From positions 6,448,001 through 6,512,000 of the forward strand of contig NZ_CP036287.1 of assembly GCF_007748095.1 (NCBI RefSeq): a stretch of DNA of 64,000 nt, written 5' to 3'. Under the pieces are notes generated by a model. It was not told where the DNA came from. It made no database searches and saw only the letters and a list, made by a program, of their open reading frames with translations. Positions 26,089 through 34,023 of the stretch are shown piece by piece (the stretch's first letter is position 1; every line of letters starts with the position of its first letter). A program made the translations under genes and the position numbers. This DNA comes from Engelhardtia mirabilis (GTDB lineage Bacteria > Planctomycetota > UBA1135 > GCA-002686595).

Positions 26089-26835
26089 TCACGGATTCTC
26101 GACCCGCGAGTCACGGACCGCCGCCTGGGCCGTCGCGCGCCGGCCGATCTGCCAACCCAGCACGCCCTGCATCGGGCCGATAGCGATGTAGGACAACCCC
26201 GCCGGGCCCGGAAGCCCCGCGCTGGCCAATCCGATCGAGAGGCTCGAAACCGCGATCATGACGCCGTGCGAGGCCAGCTCGCCGCGGGAAAGCACGCGCT
26301 CCACGGCGTCCAACTCGAAGACGTCGCGGCGGCGCCAGGCGCGCAGGGTCATCACGAACAGGCACAGGTAGATCAGGCCGAAACCCACACCGTAGGCCTG
26401 CATCAGCCAGATCACGTTCTCGTGCCCCAGCTCGCGCAGGCTGAGGCCGTCGCCGAGGTCGGTGAAGCTGTTGACGAGCAGCGTCGCCAGGAGCTTCAGC
26501 GGGTAGATCCCCAAGAGCAGCACGAACAGGAAGGCCGCGTTGAGCCAGACCGTGACCCCGTCCTCCAGGCCGTAGCGGCGGTGGAACAGGAAGTGCGACT
26601 GCCAGACCATGATGATGAAGGCCACGCACAGGGCCATCACCGGAGCGCGCAGGAGGATCGCCTCGAACTGGGCGAAGCTCTCCACCCCGCGCACCTCGAA
26701 GGGCACGACCAACAGGGTCATCGCCAGGGCGAAGACGCCGTCGGTCAGGCTCTCGAGGCGCGAGACCTCCCCGCCGCGCCAGCGGAACAGGGCGTCGCCC
26801 CGCTGGGCGCGATCGAAGAGGTGCTGACGCAGCAA
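26089..26835 (-). CDS. TMEM175-family (DUF1211) potassium channel-like protein
   Basis: Membrane protein of about 248 residues. The first helix has RLESLTDGVFALAMTLLVV, the TMEM175 signature in which the usual Phe-Ser-Asp reads Leu-Thr-Asp. At least five further hydrophobic segments follow (for example VMALCVAFIIMVWQSHFLF and AAFLFVLLLGIYPLKLLAT). Bacterial members form potassium-selective channels; the changed signature could alter gating or selectivity. The start is uncertain: I used TTG 26835, 13 bases after the preceding gene, since no ATG is available before the first helix. It is the last gene of the molybdenum-enzyme operon by spacing. Confidence 0.75.
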   Translation of the reverse strand: MLRQHLFDRAQRGDALFRWRGGEVSRLESLTDGVFALAMTLLVVPFEVRGVESFAQFEAILLRAPVMALCVAFIIMVWQSHFLFHRRYGLEDGVTVWLNAAFLFVLLLGIYPLKLLATLLVNSFTDLGDGLSLRELGHENVIWLMQAYGVGFGLIYLCLFVMTLRAWRRRDVFELDAVERVLSRGELASHGVMIAVSSLSIGLASAGLPGPAGLSYIAIGPMQGVLGWQIGRRATAQAAVRDSRVENP

Positions 26836-26848
26836 GGGTCTGCGGCGC

Positions 26849-27082
26849 TCAGGTCAGCGAGTCGAACAGCGAGCGGAAGCAGCTGCGCCCGCTGCGGCAC
26901 AGCTCGGGCACCGCGACCTCGCGGTCGGGACCCAGGACCTGGTTCGTGCGCCGGCACCAGCAGTGGTTGCTGGCGTCGAGCACGTCCTCCTCGGTCATCG
27001 GAGGCTTCGAGTTGAGCAGGAGCTTCTTGCTGCCGAGGTCGGCGCAGAAGGGCGAGAGGCGCGGCCGGTTGGTGCTTTCCAT
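26849..27082 (-). CDS. Small Cys-rich protein in the molybdenum-enzyme operon
   Basis: Protein of 77 residues with an ordered cysteine pattern: C in SPFCADLGSKKL, then NHCWCRRTNQVLG, then ELCRSGRSCFRS. No signal peptide. A good ribosome binding site (GAGG, eight bases before the ATG) supports the start at 27082. From memory, similar short proteins with PPMTEEDVLDASNHCWC occur in other planctomycete-like genomes, without known function. The cysteine spacing would suit a metal or iron-sulfur ligand set. The position 13 bases after the FAD subunit suggests a role in assembly or electron transfer of that enzyme, which is only an inference. Confidence 0.7.
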   Translation of the reverse strand: MESTNRPRLSPFCADLGSKKLLLNSKPPMTEEDVLDASNHCWCRRTNQVLGPDREVAVPELCRSGRSCFRSLFDSLT

Positions 27083-27095
27083 GGTGTCGACCTCC

Positions 27096-28097
27096 TCAGG
27101 CCAGGCTCTCGAGTGCGCGGGTGATCAAGCCCTTGGTGAGGGGCACCTTGTAGCCGTTCTCGGCCAGGGGCTGCGCGCCGAACAGCGCCGCCTCGCGCAC
27201 CTGTGCGACGGTGCGCGGGTCGATCTCGTTGTCCTCGAGCAGGCGCTCGGCCGACTCCACCCGCCAGGGTTTGGGCGCCACACCGCCGAGCACGATGCGC
27301 GCCCGATTCACGCGCGCGCCGTCCATGCCCAGGACCAAGGCCACCGAAGACAGGGCCCAGTCGTAGGACTCGCGCTCCTTGAACTTCAGGTACGTGCTGC
27401 GCGTCCCCGCGGCCGGAGCCGGCACATGAACCTTCGTCAGCACCTCGCCCGGACGGCGCACCGTCTCGGTCGAGATGCCGCCCTCGCGCGGCAGCAGGTA
27501 GAAGTCGGCGAGGGGCATGCGGCGCTCGCCCTCGGGCCCCACCAGGGTGACCTCCGCGTCCAGAGCGATCAGCGCCGGCGCCAGGTCCGAGGGGTGCACG
27601 ATGTAGCTCGGCCCGCCGCCCAGGATCGCGTTGTACTTGTTGCGCCCGACCGCCGCGAGGCAGGCGAGACCGCCCTTCTTGAGGCAGACGGAGGCCTCGT
27701 TGCGGTAGTACCAACAGCGCGGGCGCTGGTTGAGGTTGCCCCCCACCGTGCCCACCGAGCGGATCTGCGGCGAGGCGATCGAGGTCGCCGCCTGGGCCAG
27801 CACCGGCATCTGCTCGCGGATCGCGCCGTGCTCCTCGAGCTGGTGCAGACGCACCATGGCGCCGATCGTGAGGTTGCCGGCGCCATCGCGCTCGATCGCG
27901 TCGAGCCCGGGCACGCGCCCGAGGTCGATCACCGTGTCCGGCTCGGCCAGGTGCTCTTTCAACTCGGTCAGGAGGTCCTGACCGCCGGCCAAGAGCGCCG
28001 CCGGCCCCTTGCCTCCGCCGATCGCGCCCTCACCCTCGGCCAGGGCCATCACGGCCTGGTTCAACGTCGTCGGCCGCGCGAGTTCGAAGTTCTTCAT
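27096..28097 (-). CDS. FAD-binding subunit of a PaoABC/xanthine dehydrogenase-type enzyme
   Basis: Medium subunit of 333 residues that carries FAD and passes electrons from the iron-sulfur subunit. FAD-site motifs are visible: LLAGGQDLLTELK (about 37-49) and IRSVGTVGGNLNQRPRC (about 110-126). Directly after, a Cys-containing insert (RPRCWYYRNEASVCLKKGG, then ACLAA) matches the type seen in E. coli PaoB (YagS), which binds an extra 4Fe-4S cluster there. This is why I favour a PaoABC-type aldehyde oxidoreductase over plain xanthine dehydrogenase. The ATG at 28097 has GGAG eight bases upstream. It lies 17 bases after the molybdenum subunit. Confidence 0.85.
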   Translation of the reverse strand: MKNFELARPTTLNQAVMALAEGEGAIGGGKGPAALLAGGQDLLTELKEHLAEPDTVIDLGRVPGLDAIERDGAGNLTIGAMVRLHQLEEHGAIREQMPVLAQAATSIASPQIRSVGTVGGNLNQRPRCWYYRNEASVCLKKGGLACLAAVGRNKYNAILGGGPSYIVHPSDLAPALIALDAEVTLVGPEGERRMPLADFYLLPREGGISTETVRRPGEVLTKVHVPAPAAGTRSTYLKFKERESYDWALSSVALVLGMDGARVNRARIVLGGVAPKPWRVESAERLLEDNEIDPRTVAQVREAALFGAQPLAENGYKVPLTKGLITRALESLA

Positions 28098-28114
28098 GGA
28101 ATCGTCTCCGAAGC

Positions 28115-30259
28115 TCAGGCGCGCTCGGCCAGGGCGGCCAGCACGCGGTCAGGGGTGAAGGGCAGGGAGCGCAGGCGCGCACCACAGGCGTTGAAGATCG
28201 CGTTGGCGATGGCCGAGTGCCCCGGGATCACCGGCGCCTCCGCCATGCCCGTGGCCAGGTTGCGCCCGTCGTCCTCGTCGAGGATCACGCGCAGGCGCGG
28301 CATCTCCTTGGGCCCTGCGATCTTGTAGCTCTCCAGGTTGTCGCTGAGCAGCCAGCCCATCTCCGCGTCGAGCACGCGCTCCTCGAGCAGGCCGTAGGAC
28401 AGGGCCTGGATCATGCCGCCGTTGATCTGGCTGGTCAGGGCCAGGCGGTTGAGCGGAATGCCCTGGTCGTGGGTGGCGACCATGTCGAGCACCTCGACCC
28501 GACCGGTGAGCGTGTCCACGCGCACGCGCGCCGCCTGGGCGCCGTGCAGGGAGCCGTCGGCGTCGAGGCTGCCGTCGTACTCGCCGCGCACCGACAGGGG
28601 CTGGTTGCCGAGCAGCGCGCAGACCTCGCCGAAGCTCATGGTCATGTCGCCCTCGCCGGCGACGCGCACGCGGCCCCGGACCCACTCGTAGTCGCCGACC
28701 TCGGCGCCGAGCACCGGCACCAGGCGCTGCTCCAGGGCTTCGCGGGCGCGGTGCGCCGCGACCTTCAGGGCCGGCGCGAGGGCGCCGGTCGTGACGCTGC
28801 CACCCGAACCCACCGACGGGGGCAGGTCGCTGTCGCCGATGCGCGCGGTGACCGCGGACAGGGGCAGGCCGAGCTCCTCGGCGATGATCGCCGCCACCAG
28901 GGTGCGCGAGCCGGTGCCCAGGTCCTGCACCGCGCAGCTCGAGGTGACCGCGCCGTCGGGCGTGATCCGCACCTCGACCTCGCAACCCGGGCGCCCGCCG
29001 GCGCGCCAGGTGGCCAGGCCGAAGCCGATGCCCTCGGCCCAGCCGTCGGCGCCGGCCTCGCCGGGGGCGGTGCGGTTGGGATGCGCGTCCCAACCGATGG
29101 CGTCCGCGACCACGTCCAGGTGGCGACGGTAGACGTCGCTCTCCACGTTGACCTTGCGGACCTCGACCGGGTCGAGCCCGGCCGCGTAGGCCAACTCGTC
29201 CAGGAAGCTCTCCTGGGCGAACGACGCCTGGGGATGGCCCGGCGCGCGCATGGCGCGATTCGAATCCAGGGCCGTGTGCACCGAGCGCGTGCGCGCGGCG
29301 TTGGTCTCGCAGGCGTAGATGTAGGGCATCAAAGGGAAGGCCCCGCCCCCGGTCCCGCCCAGGCGGTCGACCTCGGCGAACTGCCCCACCAGGCGCCCCT
29401 GGGCGTCGATGCCGCCGCGCATCCGCACCCAGGTCCCCGAGCGGTTGCCCGCCATCTGGAACTCCTGGGGCCGGTCCAGCATCAGGTGCACCGGCCGCAA
29501 GAGCTTCTTCGCGATCAGACAGCAGATCGCGCCCTCGAGCCCGATCCCGAACTTGGCGCCGAAGCCGCCACCCATCACCGGCGTGAGCACGCGCACCTTG
29601 TCGGCGGGCAAGCCGAGGTTGCGCGCGAACTCGTCGACGCTGCCCGAGACGGCCTGGGTCGAGGCGTAGCAGGTCGCGCTCTCGCCGTCGTAGTCGACCA
29701 CGTGCCCGTGGGTCTCGAGGCACACGTGGTGCTGGATCGGCAGCTCGTAGACCTGCTCGACCACGACTGCGGCGCCCTCGAGGGCCGAGTCCACGGCAGC
29801 CTCGTCGCCGCGATCGCGCGCGCCCGAAGTGTTGCCGCGACCGGTGATCGACGGCGCGCCGGGCGACAGGCTCTGCTCGCGCGTGACCATCGGCGGGTAG
29901 TGGTCGCGGAAGGCCGCGCGCACGGCGCGGGCGGCGTCCTTGGCGGCCTCGGGCGTCTCGGCGGCGACGTAGGCCACGATCGAGTCGTCGCCCAGGTAGA
30001 CCAACTCGTCGCCCGCGGCCTTCTGGGCCTCCACCAGGACCACGCCGGGGATGCGCCGCGCCGGCTCCAGGTCGAGCGAGGTCAGCTCGGCGCGGGGGTA
30101 ACTGTGCAGCACCAGCCGCGCGTAGACCTGGCGCGGCAGGCGCACGTCGTGGGAGTAGACCGCGCGGCCGGTGACCTTGTCGGGTCCGTCGAGGCGCGCG
30201 TAACCCGTGTTCAAGAGGGTCATCTCCCCGCGCGGCTTCCACTTGGGTGTGGGGCTCAT
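28115..30259 (-). CDS. Molybdenum-cofactor subunit of a PaoABC/xanthine dehydrogenase-type enzyme
   Basis: Catalytic large subunit of 714 residues that holds molybdopterin cytosine dinucleotide and oxidises an aldehyde or heterocycle. Visible signatures are GPDKVTGRAVYSHDV near the N-terminus, PVMGGGFGAKFG (about 226-237), MRAPGHPQASFAQESFLDEL and the C-terminal GMAEAPVIPGHSAIANAIF, whose Glu is the proposed catalytic base of the family. The start at 30259 overlaps the stop of the 2Fe-2S subunit in ATGA, showing translational coupling. The substrate cannot be told from sequence. A frame open upstream of 30259 belongs to the overlapping gene and is not coding. Confidence 0.9.
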   Translation of the reverse strand: MSPTPKWKPRGEMTLLNTGYARLDGPDKVTGRAVYSHDVRLPRQVYARLVLHSYPRAELTSLDLEPARRIPGVVLVEAQKAAGDELVYLGDDSIVAYVAAETPEAAKDAARAVRAAFRDHYPPMVTREQSLSPGAPSITGRGNTSGARDRGDEAAVDSALEGAAVVVEQVYELPIQHHVCLETHGHVVDYDGESATCYASTQAVSGSVDEFARNLGLPADKVRVLTPVMGGGFGAKFGIGLEGAICCLIAKKLLRPVHLMLDRPQEFQMAGNRSGTWVRMRGGIDAQGRLVGQFAEVDRLGGTGGGAFPLMPYIYACETNAARTRSVHTALDSNRAMRAPGHPQASFAQESFLDELAYAAGLDPVEVRKVNVESDVYRRHLDVVADAIGWDAHPNRTAPGEAGADGWAEGIGFGLATWRAGGRPGCEVEVRITPDGAVTSSCAVQDLGTGSRTLVAAIIAEELGLPLSAVTARIGDSDLPPSVGSGGSVTTGALAPALKVAAHRAREALEQRLVPVLGAEVGDYEWVRGRVRVAGEGDMTMSFGEVCALLGNQPLSVRGEYDGSLDADGSLHGAQAARVRVDTLTGRVEVLDMVATHDQGIPLNRLALTSQINGGMIQALSYGLLEERVLDAEMGWLLSDNLESYKIAGPKEMPRLRVILDEDDGRNLATGMAEAPVIPGHSAIANAIFNACGARLRSLPFTPDRVLAALAERA

Positions 30260-30915
30260 CGTCCACGCCCTCCGCTCTTGCTCGCGGCGCTGGCCGCGGC
30301 TTCGAAGATGTGCGGGTAGGTGCCGCAGCGGCAGAGGTTGCCCGAGAGCTCGTGGCGGATCGTCGCGTCGTCGGGCGCGGCGTGCTTCGCCAGGCAGGCG
30401 GTCGTCGCAACCACGAAGCCAGGGGTGCAGAAGCCGCACATGGAGGCGTCCTTGTCGCAGAAGGCCTGCTGCACGTCGGACATGTCGTCGGGCGAGCCGA
30501 GGCCCTCGACGGTGGTGATCTCGGAGCCCTCGAGGGTGCAGGCGAGCTGCAGGCAGGAGTAGACCGGGCGGCCGTCGACCAGCACCGTGCAGGCGCCGCA
30601 GTTGCCGCGGTCGCAGACCTCCTTGGTGCCGGTCAGCGCCGGGTCGAGCCGGTGGCGCAGGGTCGAGAGCAGGGTCGTGCGCGGCTCGACGGCGACGGTG
30701 CGCTGCTCGCCGTTGATCTTCAGGCGCACGTTGACCAGGCCGGCCAGGCGACCGTCGGTGGATTCCTGGGCCTCGGCCGCGGTGGCGGCACCGGCCAAGC
30801 CACCGGCGAGCACGCTGCCGGCAGCGGCGCTGCCGGCGGAGACCAGGAAGGAACGGCGGGAGAGGTCGGGACCCTGGGGGTCGGACTCGCGGGGCTCGCG
30901 CGGGCGCTTGGCCAT
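30256..30915 (-). CDS. Tat-exported 2Fe-2S subunit of a PaoABC/xanthine dehydrogenase-type enzyme
   Basis: Small subunit of 219 residues with two 2Fe-2S clusters. A twin-arginine signal (LSRRSFLVSAGSAAAGS) is followed by the plant-type ferredoxin motif CDRGNCGACTVLVDG with PVYSC, then the second cluster motif CGFCTPGF and CRCGTY. The Tat signal means the whole folded complex is exported to the periplasm through this subunit, as for E. coli PaoA. Start ATG at 30915, chosen because it gives the complete Tat signal; the frame open further upstream lacks homology. It is the first gene of the operon and is divergent from blaI, 198 bases away. Confidence 0.9.
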   Translation of the reverse strand: MAKRPREPRESDPQGPDLSRRSFLVSAGSAAAGSVLAGGLAGAATAAEAQESTDGRLAGLVNVRLKINGEQRTVAVEPRTTLLSTLRHRLDPALTGTKEVCDRGNCGACTVLVDGRPVYSCLQLACTLEGSEITTVEGLGSPDDMSDVQQAFCDKDASMCGFCTPGFVVATTACLAKHAAPDDATIRHELSGNLCRCGTYPHIFEAAASAASKSGGRGR

Positions 30916-31080
30916 CGGTGCTCCAGGTGCGTGGGCCCCGCGGGAGGGTGCGGGGCCGGGGGGAGGGGCCCCTCTCATACCAAAGGGGCGGCGCGGGCGC
31001 TGGATCACATCCGCAAACCCTTTGTGCGGAAGTATTTGCAGACCGACGTCGAAGTTCCGGGCGGGGCCGGGGGAAACCTG

Positions 31081-31112
31081 ACTACAACTGTGGTCTAGAC
31101 CACAACTGTAGT
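31081..31112. promoter_or_regulatory. Two BlaI-type operator palindromes at the blaI start
   Basis: ACTACAACTGTGGT (31081-31094) and ACCACAACTGTAGT (31099-31112) are both interrupted palindromes of the MecI/BlaI operator type (ACTACA, two bases, TGTAGT), each with one substitution, and they mirror each other around CTAG. The second ends one base before the blaI ATG. This indicates that BlaI represses its own operon, with the transcript starting at or very near the start codon. The site also lies 166 bases upstream of the divergent molybdenum-enzyme operon, which it could influence. Confidence 0.82.
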
Positions 31113-31113
31113 C

Positions 31114-31527
31114 ATGAACCACGATCAACCCGACCCCGAGACCGTCGCCCAGCGCATCACCGAAGCCGAGTGGCGGGTGATGGAAGCCCTCTGGGACCGC
31201 TCGCCCCGCACGGCCGCGGACCTCGCCGCCGACCTCTGCCCCGCTTCCGGCTGGAGCGAGCGCACGGTCAAGACCCTCGTCGGCCGCTTGGTCAAGAAGG
31301 GCGCGGTGTCCTTCGAAGCCCTGGGCAAGCGCTATCTCTACGCGCCGCGCATCTCCCGCGGCGAGTGCGTGATGGCCGAGGGCAAGAGCTTCGTCGAGCG
31401 GGTCTTCGGCGGCTCGACCAAGCCTCTCTTGGCCCACTTCGCCCGGGAGGGCGAGCTGTCGGCCGACGACATCCGCGAGCTGCGCGAGCTGTTGGACGAT
31501 CTGGAGCGGCGCGAGGGCGGGCGGTGA
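31114..31527 (+). CDS. blaI: BlaI/MecI-family transcriptional repressor
   Basis: Winged-helix repressor of 137 residues. The N-terminal DNA-binding part (ITEAEWRVMEALWDRSPRTA, then WSERTVKTLVGRLVKKGAV) is typical, and the C-terminal helices (LLAHFAREGELSADDIRELR) provide dimerisation. In the known systems the repressor is cleaved when the partner membrane protease senses its signal. The region KKGAVSFEALGKRYLYAPRI contains the wing and the usual cleavage neighbourhood. Its stop overlaps the start of the partner gene in GTGA. Two operators overlap its own start region. Confidence 0.92.
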   Translation: MNHDQPDPETVAQRITEAEWRVMEALWDRSPRTAADLAADLCPASGWSERTVKTLVGRLVKKGAVSFEALGKRYLYAPRISRGECVMAEGKSFVERVFGGSTKPLLAHFAREGELSADDIRELRELLDDLERREGGR

Positions 31528-33851
31528 GCTGGCTCGATTCCGTCGCCCCCGAGCTGCTCGGCGCCCTGTGGCGTACTTCGTGGCAAGTGGCACTGCTGGT
31601 GGCGGGTGTGCTGGCGATCGAAGCCCTGCTCGGTCGCAGCCTGACGGCGCGTTGGCGCTATCGGCTCTGGCTGCTCGTGTTCGTGCGACTGCTGCTGCCG
31701 GCACCGATCGCGATCGAAGGCGGCCTGGTGCCGTGGACGTCCATGGAGGACGACCTCGGCCGGCGGACCCAGCAGACACCGGACGCCAACGACGCGCCGT
31801 CGCACGCGCCCCTCACCATCGGTCCCCGCCCGCGCGCGGTGGCCCCGGCTCCCGAGGCGCGGTCGGCAGGCGTTCGTACGGTGCCAGGCACGAAACCGCC
31901 GCCTGAGCGCCCCCGAAGAGCCGCATTCGGCGGCTCTTCGGATGGGCGCTCAGGCGGCGGTTTCGTGCCTGGCACCGTACGAACGCCTACCGACCCCCTC
32001 GATCCGATCGAACGCTTCGGCTCCACCACCGTCGCGGTCTGGCTCGCGGGACTGATCCTGTGCCTGCTGCGCCTCGCCGCGGGAGCCCTGCGATTGCGCG
32101 GGAGAATCGCGCGCGCAAGCAGGGTCGACGAGCCCAGGCTGCTCGCCGCCCTCGACGACGCCGCGCGCCGCGCGGGCCTCGCTCACGCCCCGCGCGTGCG
32201 CTGCCTACCGACGCTCAGCGGCCCGGCCGTGGTCGGCGTGCTGCGCCCGACCCTGATCGTGCCACCCGACCTCGTCTCGCGCCTCGCGCCAGCGGACCTC
32301 GAGCGCGTGCTCCTGCACGAGCTCTTCCACGTGCGGTCTCGCGACGTCGCCGTGAACCTGGCCGCCGCAATCGCGGGGGCGGCCTTCTGGTTCCACCCCC
32401 TCGTGTACCTGGCGCGCGTGCGACTGCGCGCGGCCCAGGAGTCCGCCCGCGACTGGCAGGCCCTGGACGCGGCGCAGGCCGCGCCCATCGGCGGCTACGC
32501 GCGGGCACTGGTTGACCTCTCACAGGGACGTCACTCCGTCGTGCCGTCCACCGCCCTTCCCCTGTCGCGCGCCGGTCGCGATCTCGAGCGGAGAATCCTG
32601 ATGATCGACAGCTACAAGAATCGACCCCACCGCTCTTGGCTGGTGGGCGCGCCGCTGGTGCTGGCCCTGGCCTGGACCGGTCTCACCGATGCCGCGGTTC
32701 CCGCGGTCCTACAGCGGGAGGCGAGCGAGGCAGCCTGGCGCGAGATCCCCGTCCAAGCTGTCCGCACCGAGCCCGCCTGGGCCCAGGAACTGCGCCAGCG
32801 GCTCAACGAGCCCGCGGCCATGCCACCGATCGGCGAGGGCGCGACGTCGAGCGACGTGATCGAGATGCTGCGAGCTGCGCTCGGCGTGAACATCGTCATG
32901 CACCAGGACGCACGCACTGCCCTCGAGGAGATCGAAAATCCACGCTTGCGGGGCGCATCCACGGGGGCCGAGATCCTCGATCGACTCGTGCGCCAGGTGG
33001 ATTCGGACTACCTGCTCTGGTGCCTGACCGGCCACGCCATCTACATCGCTCCGACGTGGCAAGCCCCGGATGCCTTCGACTTGCGCCTCTACGACATCGG
33101 GCCGCTGCTCGACCTCGGCTACGAGCTCGACGAGATCGAGGAGTACATCGTCACGGCGACTTGGCTGCCCTACTTGGACTGGGACCAGCCCTGGGTCTCG
33201 ATCGATCGGGTCGGCAGGACCTTCGCGATCTCGCACACGTCGAGCCGGCACGAGGAGATCCGCCAGGCCCTCGAGCGACTGCTGAACGGCGGACGTCGTC
33301 CCCCCGGCGGTGAGCTCAGCCCCTCGATCCTCGAGTCGCTCACCGACGAGTTGATCGAGCTACACACCGACGACGCCACGACACTCGGTGAGACGGCCGA
33401 TTGGCTGTCGCAGACCCTCGATGTCGACATTTTGATCAGCGACGGCTATCAGGACGACGAGGCCGGTGTCTTCGACCTGATCGGCGTGCCGGCCAGCGAT
33501 GCCATCGCCTGGCTCGCCCGCGCCCACGGCCTCAACATCGTCGAGCAGCTCGGAGGCATCGAGTTGCGCGAGATGCCCGGCGGCGACGTGGAGACCGAGT
33601 TCTTCCGGCTGGATGCAGTCGTGAGGTCGGTCATGGCGAGCGAGGGCGAGGCCTTCGGCGACGAGTACCCCGAGTGGGCCTACGACGAGGTGACCAACCT
33701 CTTGCGGAGCCAGGTCCAGCCCGACTACTGGGACCAGGTCTCCGAGGCCGCAATCAGCCGCTTGGGCGACTTCCTGATGGTGCGCGCGACGCCTCAGGTC
33801 TTGGGCCAGGTGCGCCAACTGCTCGCGTCGCTCGAGGCCGTGTCGCGCTGA
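31524..33851 (+). CDS. BlaR1-like M56 membrane metallopeptidase with unusual C-terminal sensor
   Basis: Protein of 775 residues from GTG 31524, coupled to blaI by GTGA. The membrane part has helices at about 12-30 and 40-60, and the zinc metallopeptidase motif LLHELFHVRSRDV (HEXXH, about 265-270), followed by FWFHPLVYLARVRLRAAQE. This would cleave BlaI on the cytoplasmic side. Residues about 114-157 are encoded by a long family A hairpin that keeps the frame (GVRTVPGTKPPPERP to GGFVPGTVRTP). After a last helix (about 372-388) the exported part is not a penicillin-binding domain. It contains two related modules resembling secretin/STN-type domains: VSIDRVGRTFAISHTSSRHE with EEIRQALERLL, and AAISRLGDFLMVRATPQVLG with QVRQLLASLEA. 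The signal sensed is therefore probably not a beta-lactam. Confidence 0.85.
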   Translation: MSWLDSVAPELLGALWRTSWQVALLVAGVLAIEALLGRSLTARWRYRLWLLVFVRLLLPAPIAIEGGLVPWTSMEDDLGRRTQQTPDANDAPSHAPLTIGPRPRAVAPAPEARSAGVRTVPGTKPPPERPRRAAFGGSSDGRSGGGFVPGTVRTPTDPLDPIERFGSTTVAVWLAGLILCLLRLAAGALRLRGRIARASRVDEPRLLAALDDAARRAGLAHAPRVRCLPTLSGPAVVGVLRPTLIVPPDLVSRLAPADLERVLLHELFHVRSRDVAVNLAAAIAGAAFWFHPLVYLARVRLRAAQESARDWQALDAAQAAPIGGYARALVDLSQGRHSVVPSTALPLSRAGRDLERRILMIDSYKNRPHRSWLVGAPLVLALAWTGLTDAAVPAVLQREASEAAWREIPVQAVRTEPAWAQELRQRLNEPAAMPPIGEGATSSDVIEMLRAALGVNIVMHQDARTALEEIENPRLRGASTGAEILDRLVRQVDSDYLLWCLTGHAIYIAPTWQAPDAFDLRLYDIGPLLDLGYELDEIEEYIVTATWLPYLDWDQPWVSIDRVGRTFAISHTSSRHEEIRQALERLLNGGRRPPGGELSPSILESLTDELIELHTDDATTLGETADWLSQTLDVDILISDGYQDDEAGVFDLIGVPASDAIAWLARAHGLNIVEQLGGIELREMPGGDVETEFFRLDAVVRSVMASEGEAFGDEYPEWAYDEVTNLLRSQVQPDYWDQVSEAAISRLGDFLMVRATPQVLGQVRQLLASLEAVSR
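31861..31995. repeat. Family A hairpin inside the blaR1-like gene
   Basis: Arms 31861-31924 and 31930-31995 pair around the loop ATTCG with one mismatch in the outer stem and a two-base bulge. The 38 bases GGCGTTCGTACGGTGCCAGG onward are the family A unit; the inner stem (GAGCGCCC and CCGAAGAGCCGC) is unique to this copy. The frame of the surrounding gene is preserved through it and about 44 residues are added. It is the only one of the long hairpins in the window that lies within a coding sequence. Confidence 0.92.
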
Positions 33852-33854
33852 CTG

Positions 33855-34011
33855 TGGGACGTACGGTGGCGGGATTTTTGGGACGTACGGTGGCGGGATC
33901 ATTTGTCCCACCGGCCGCCGATAGCGCTGCGTTTCGCAGCGCTATCGGCGGCCGGTGGGACAAATGATCCCGCCACCGTACGTCCCAAAAATCCCGCCAC
34001 CGTACGTCCCA
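33855..34011. repeat. Family B inverted repeat (76-bp perfect arms) between convergent genes
   Basis: Arms 33855-33930 and 33936-34011 are perfect reverse complements around the loop GTTTC. Each arm holds two copies of GGGACGTACGGTGGCGGGAT in tandem, separated by TTT, before the inner stem ACCGGCCGCCGATAGCGCTG. It fills the gap between the end of the blaR1-like gene and the end of the opposing aminotransferase gene and probably terminates both. Confidence 0.92.
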
Positions 34012-34023
34012 GTACGTCCAACG

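Noticed and set aside
28217..30319. 700-codon open frame opposite the molybdenum-cofactor subunit
   Set aside because: It has no recognisable domain, and the opposite strand encodes an unmistakable enzyme subunit; it is an artefact of codon bias.
31524..33851. Reading the BlaI/BlaR1 pair as a beta-lactam resistance locus
   Set aside because: The sensor lacks a penicillin-binding domain and no beta-lactamase gene is adjacent.
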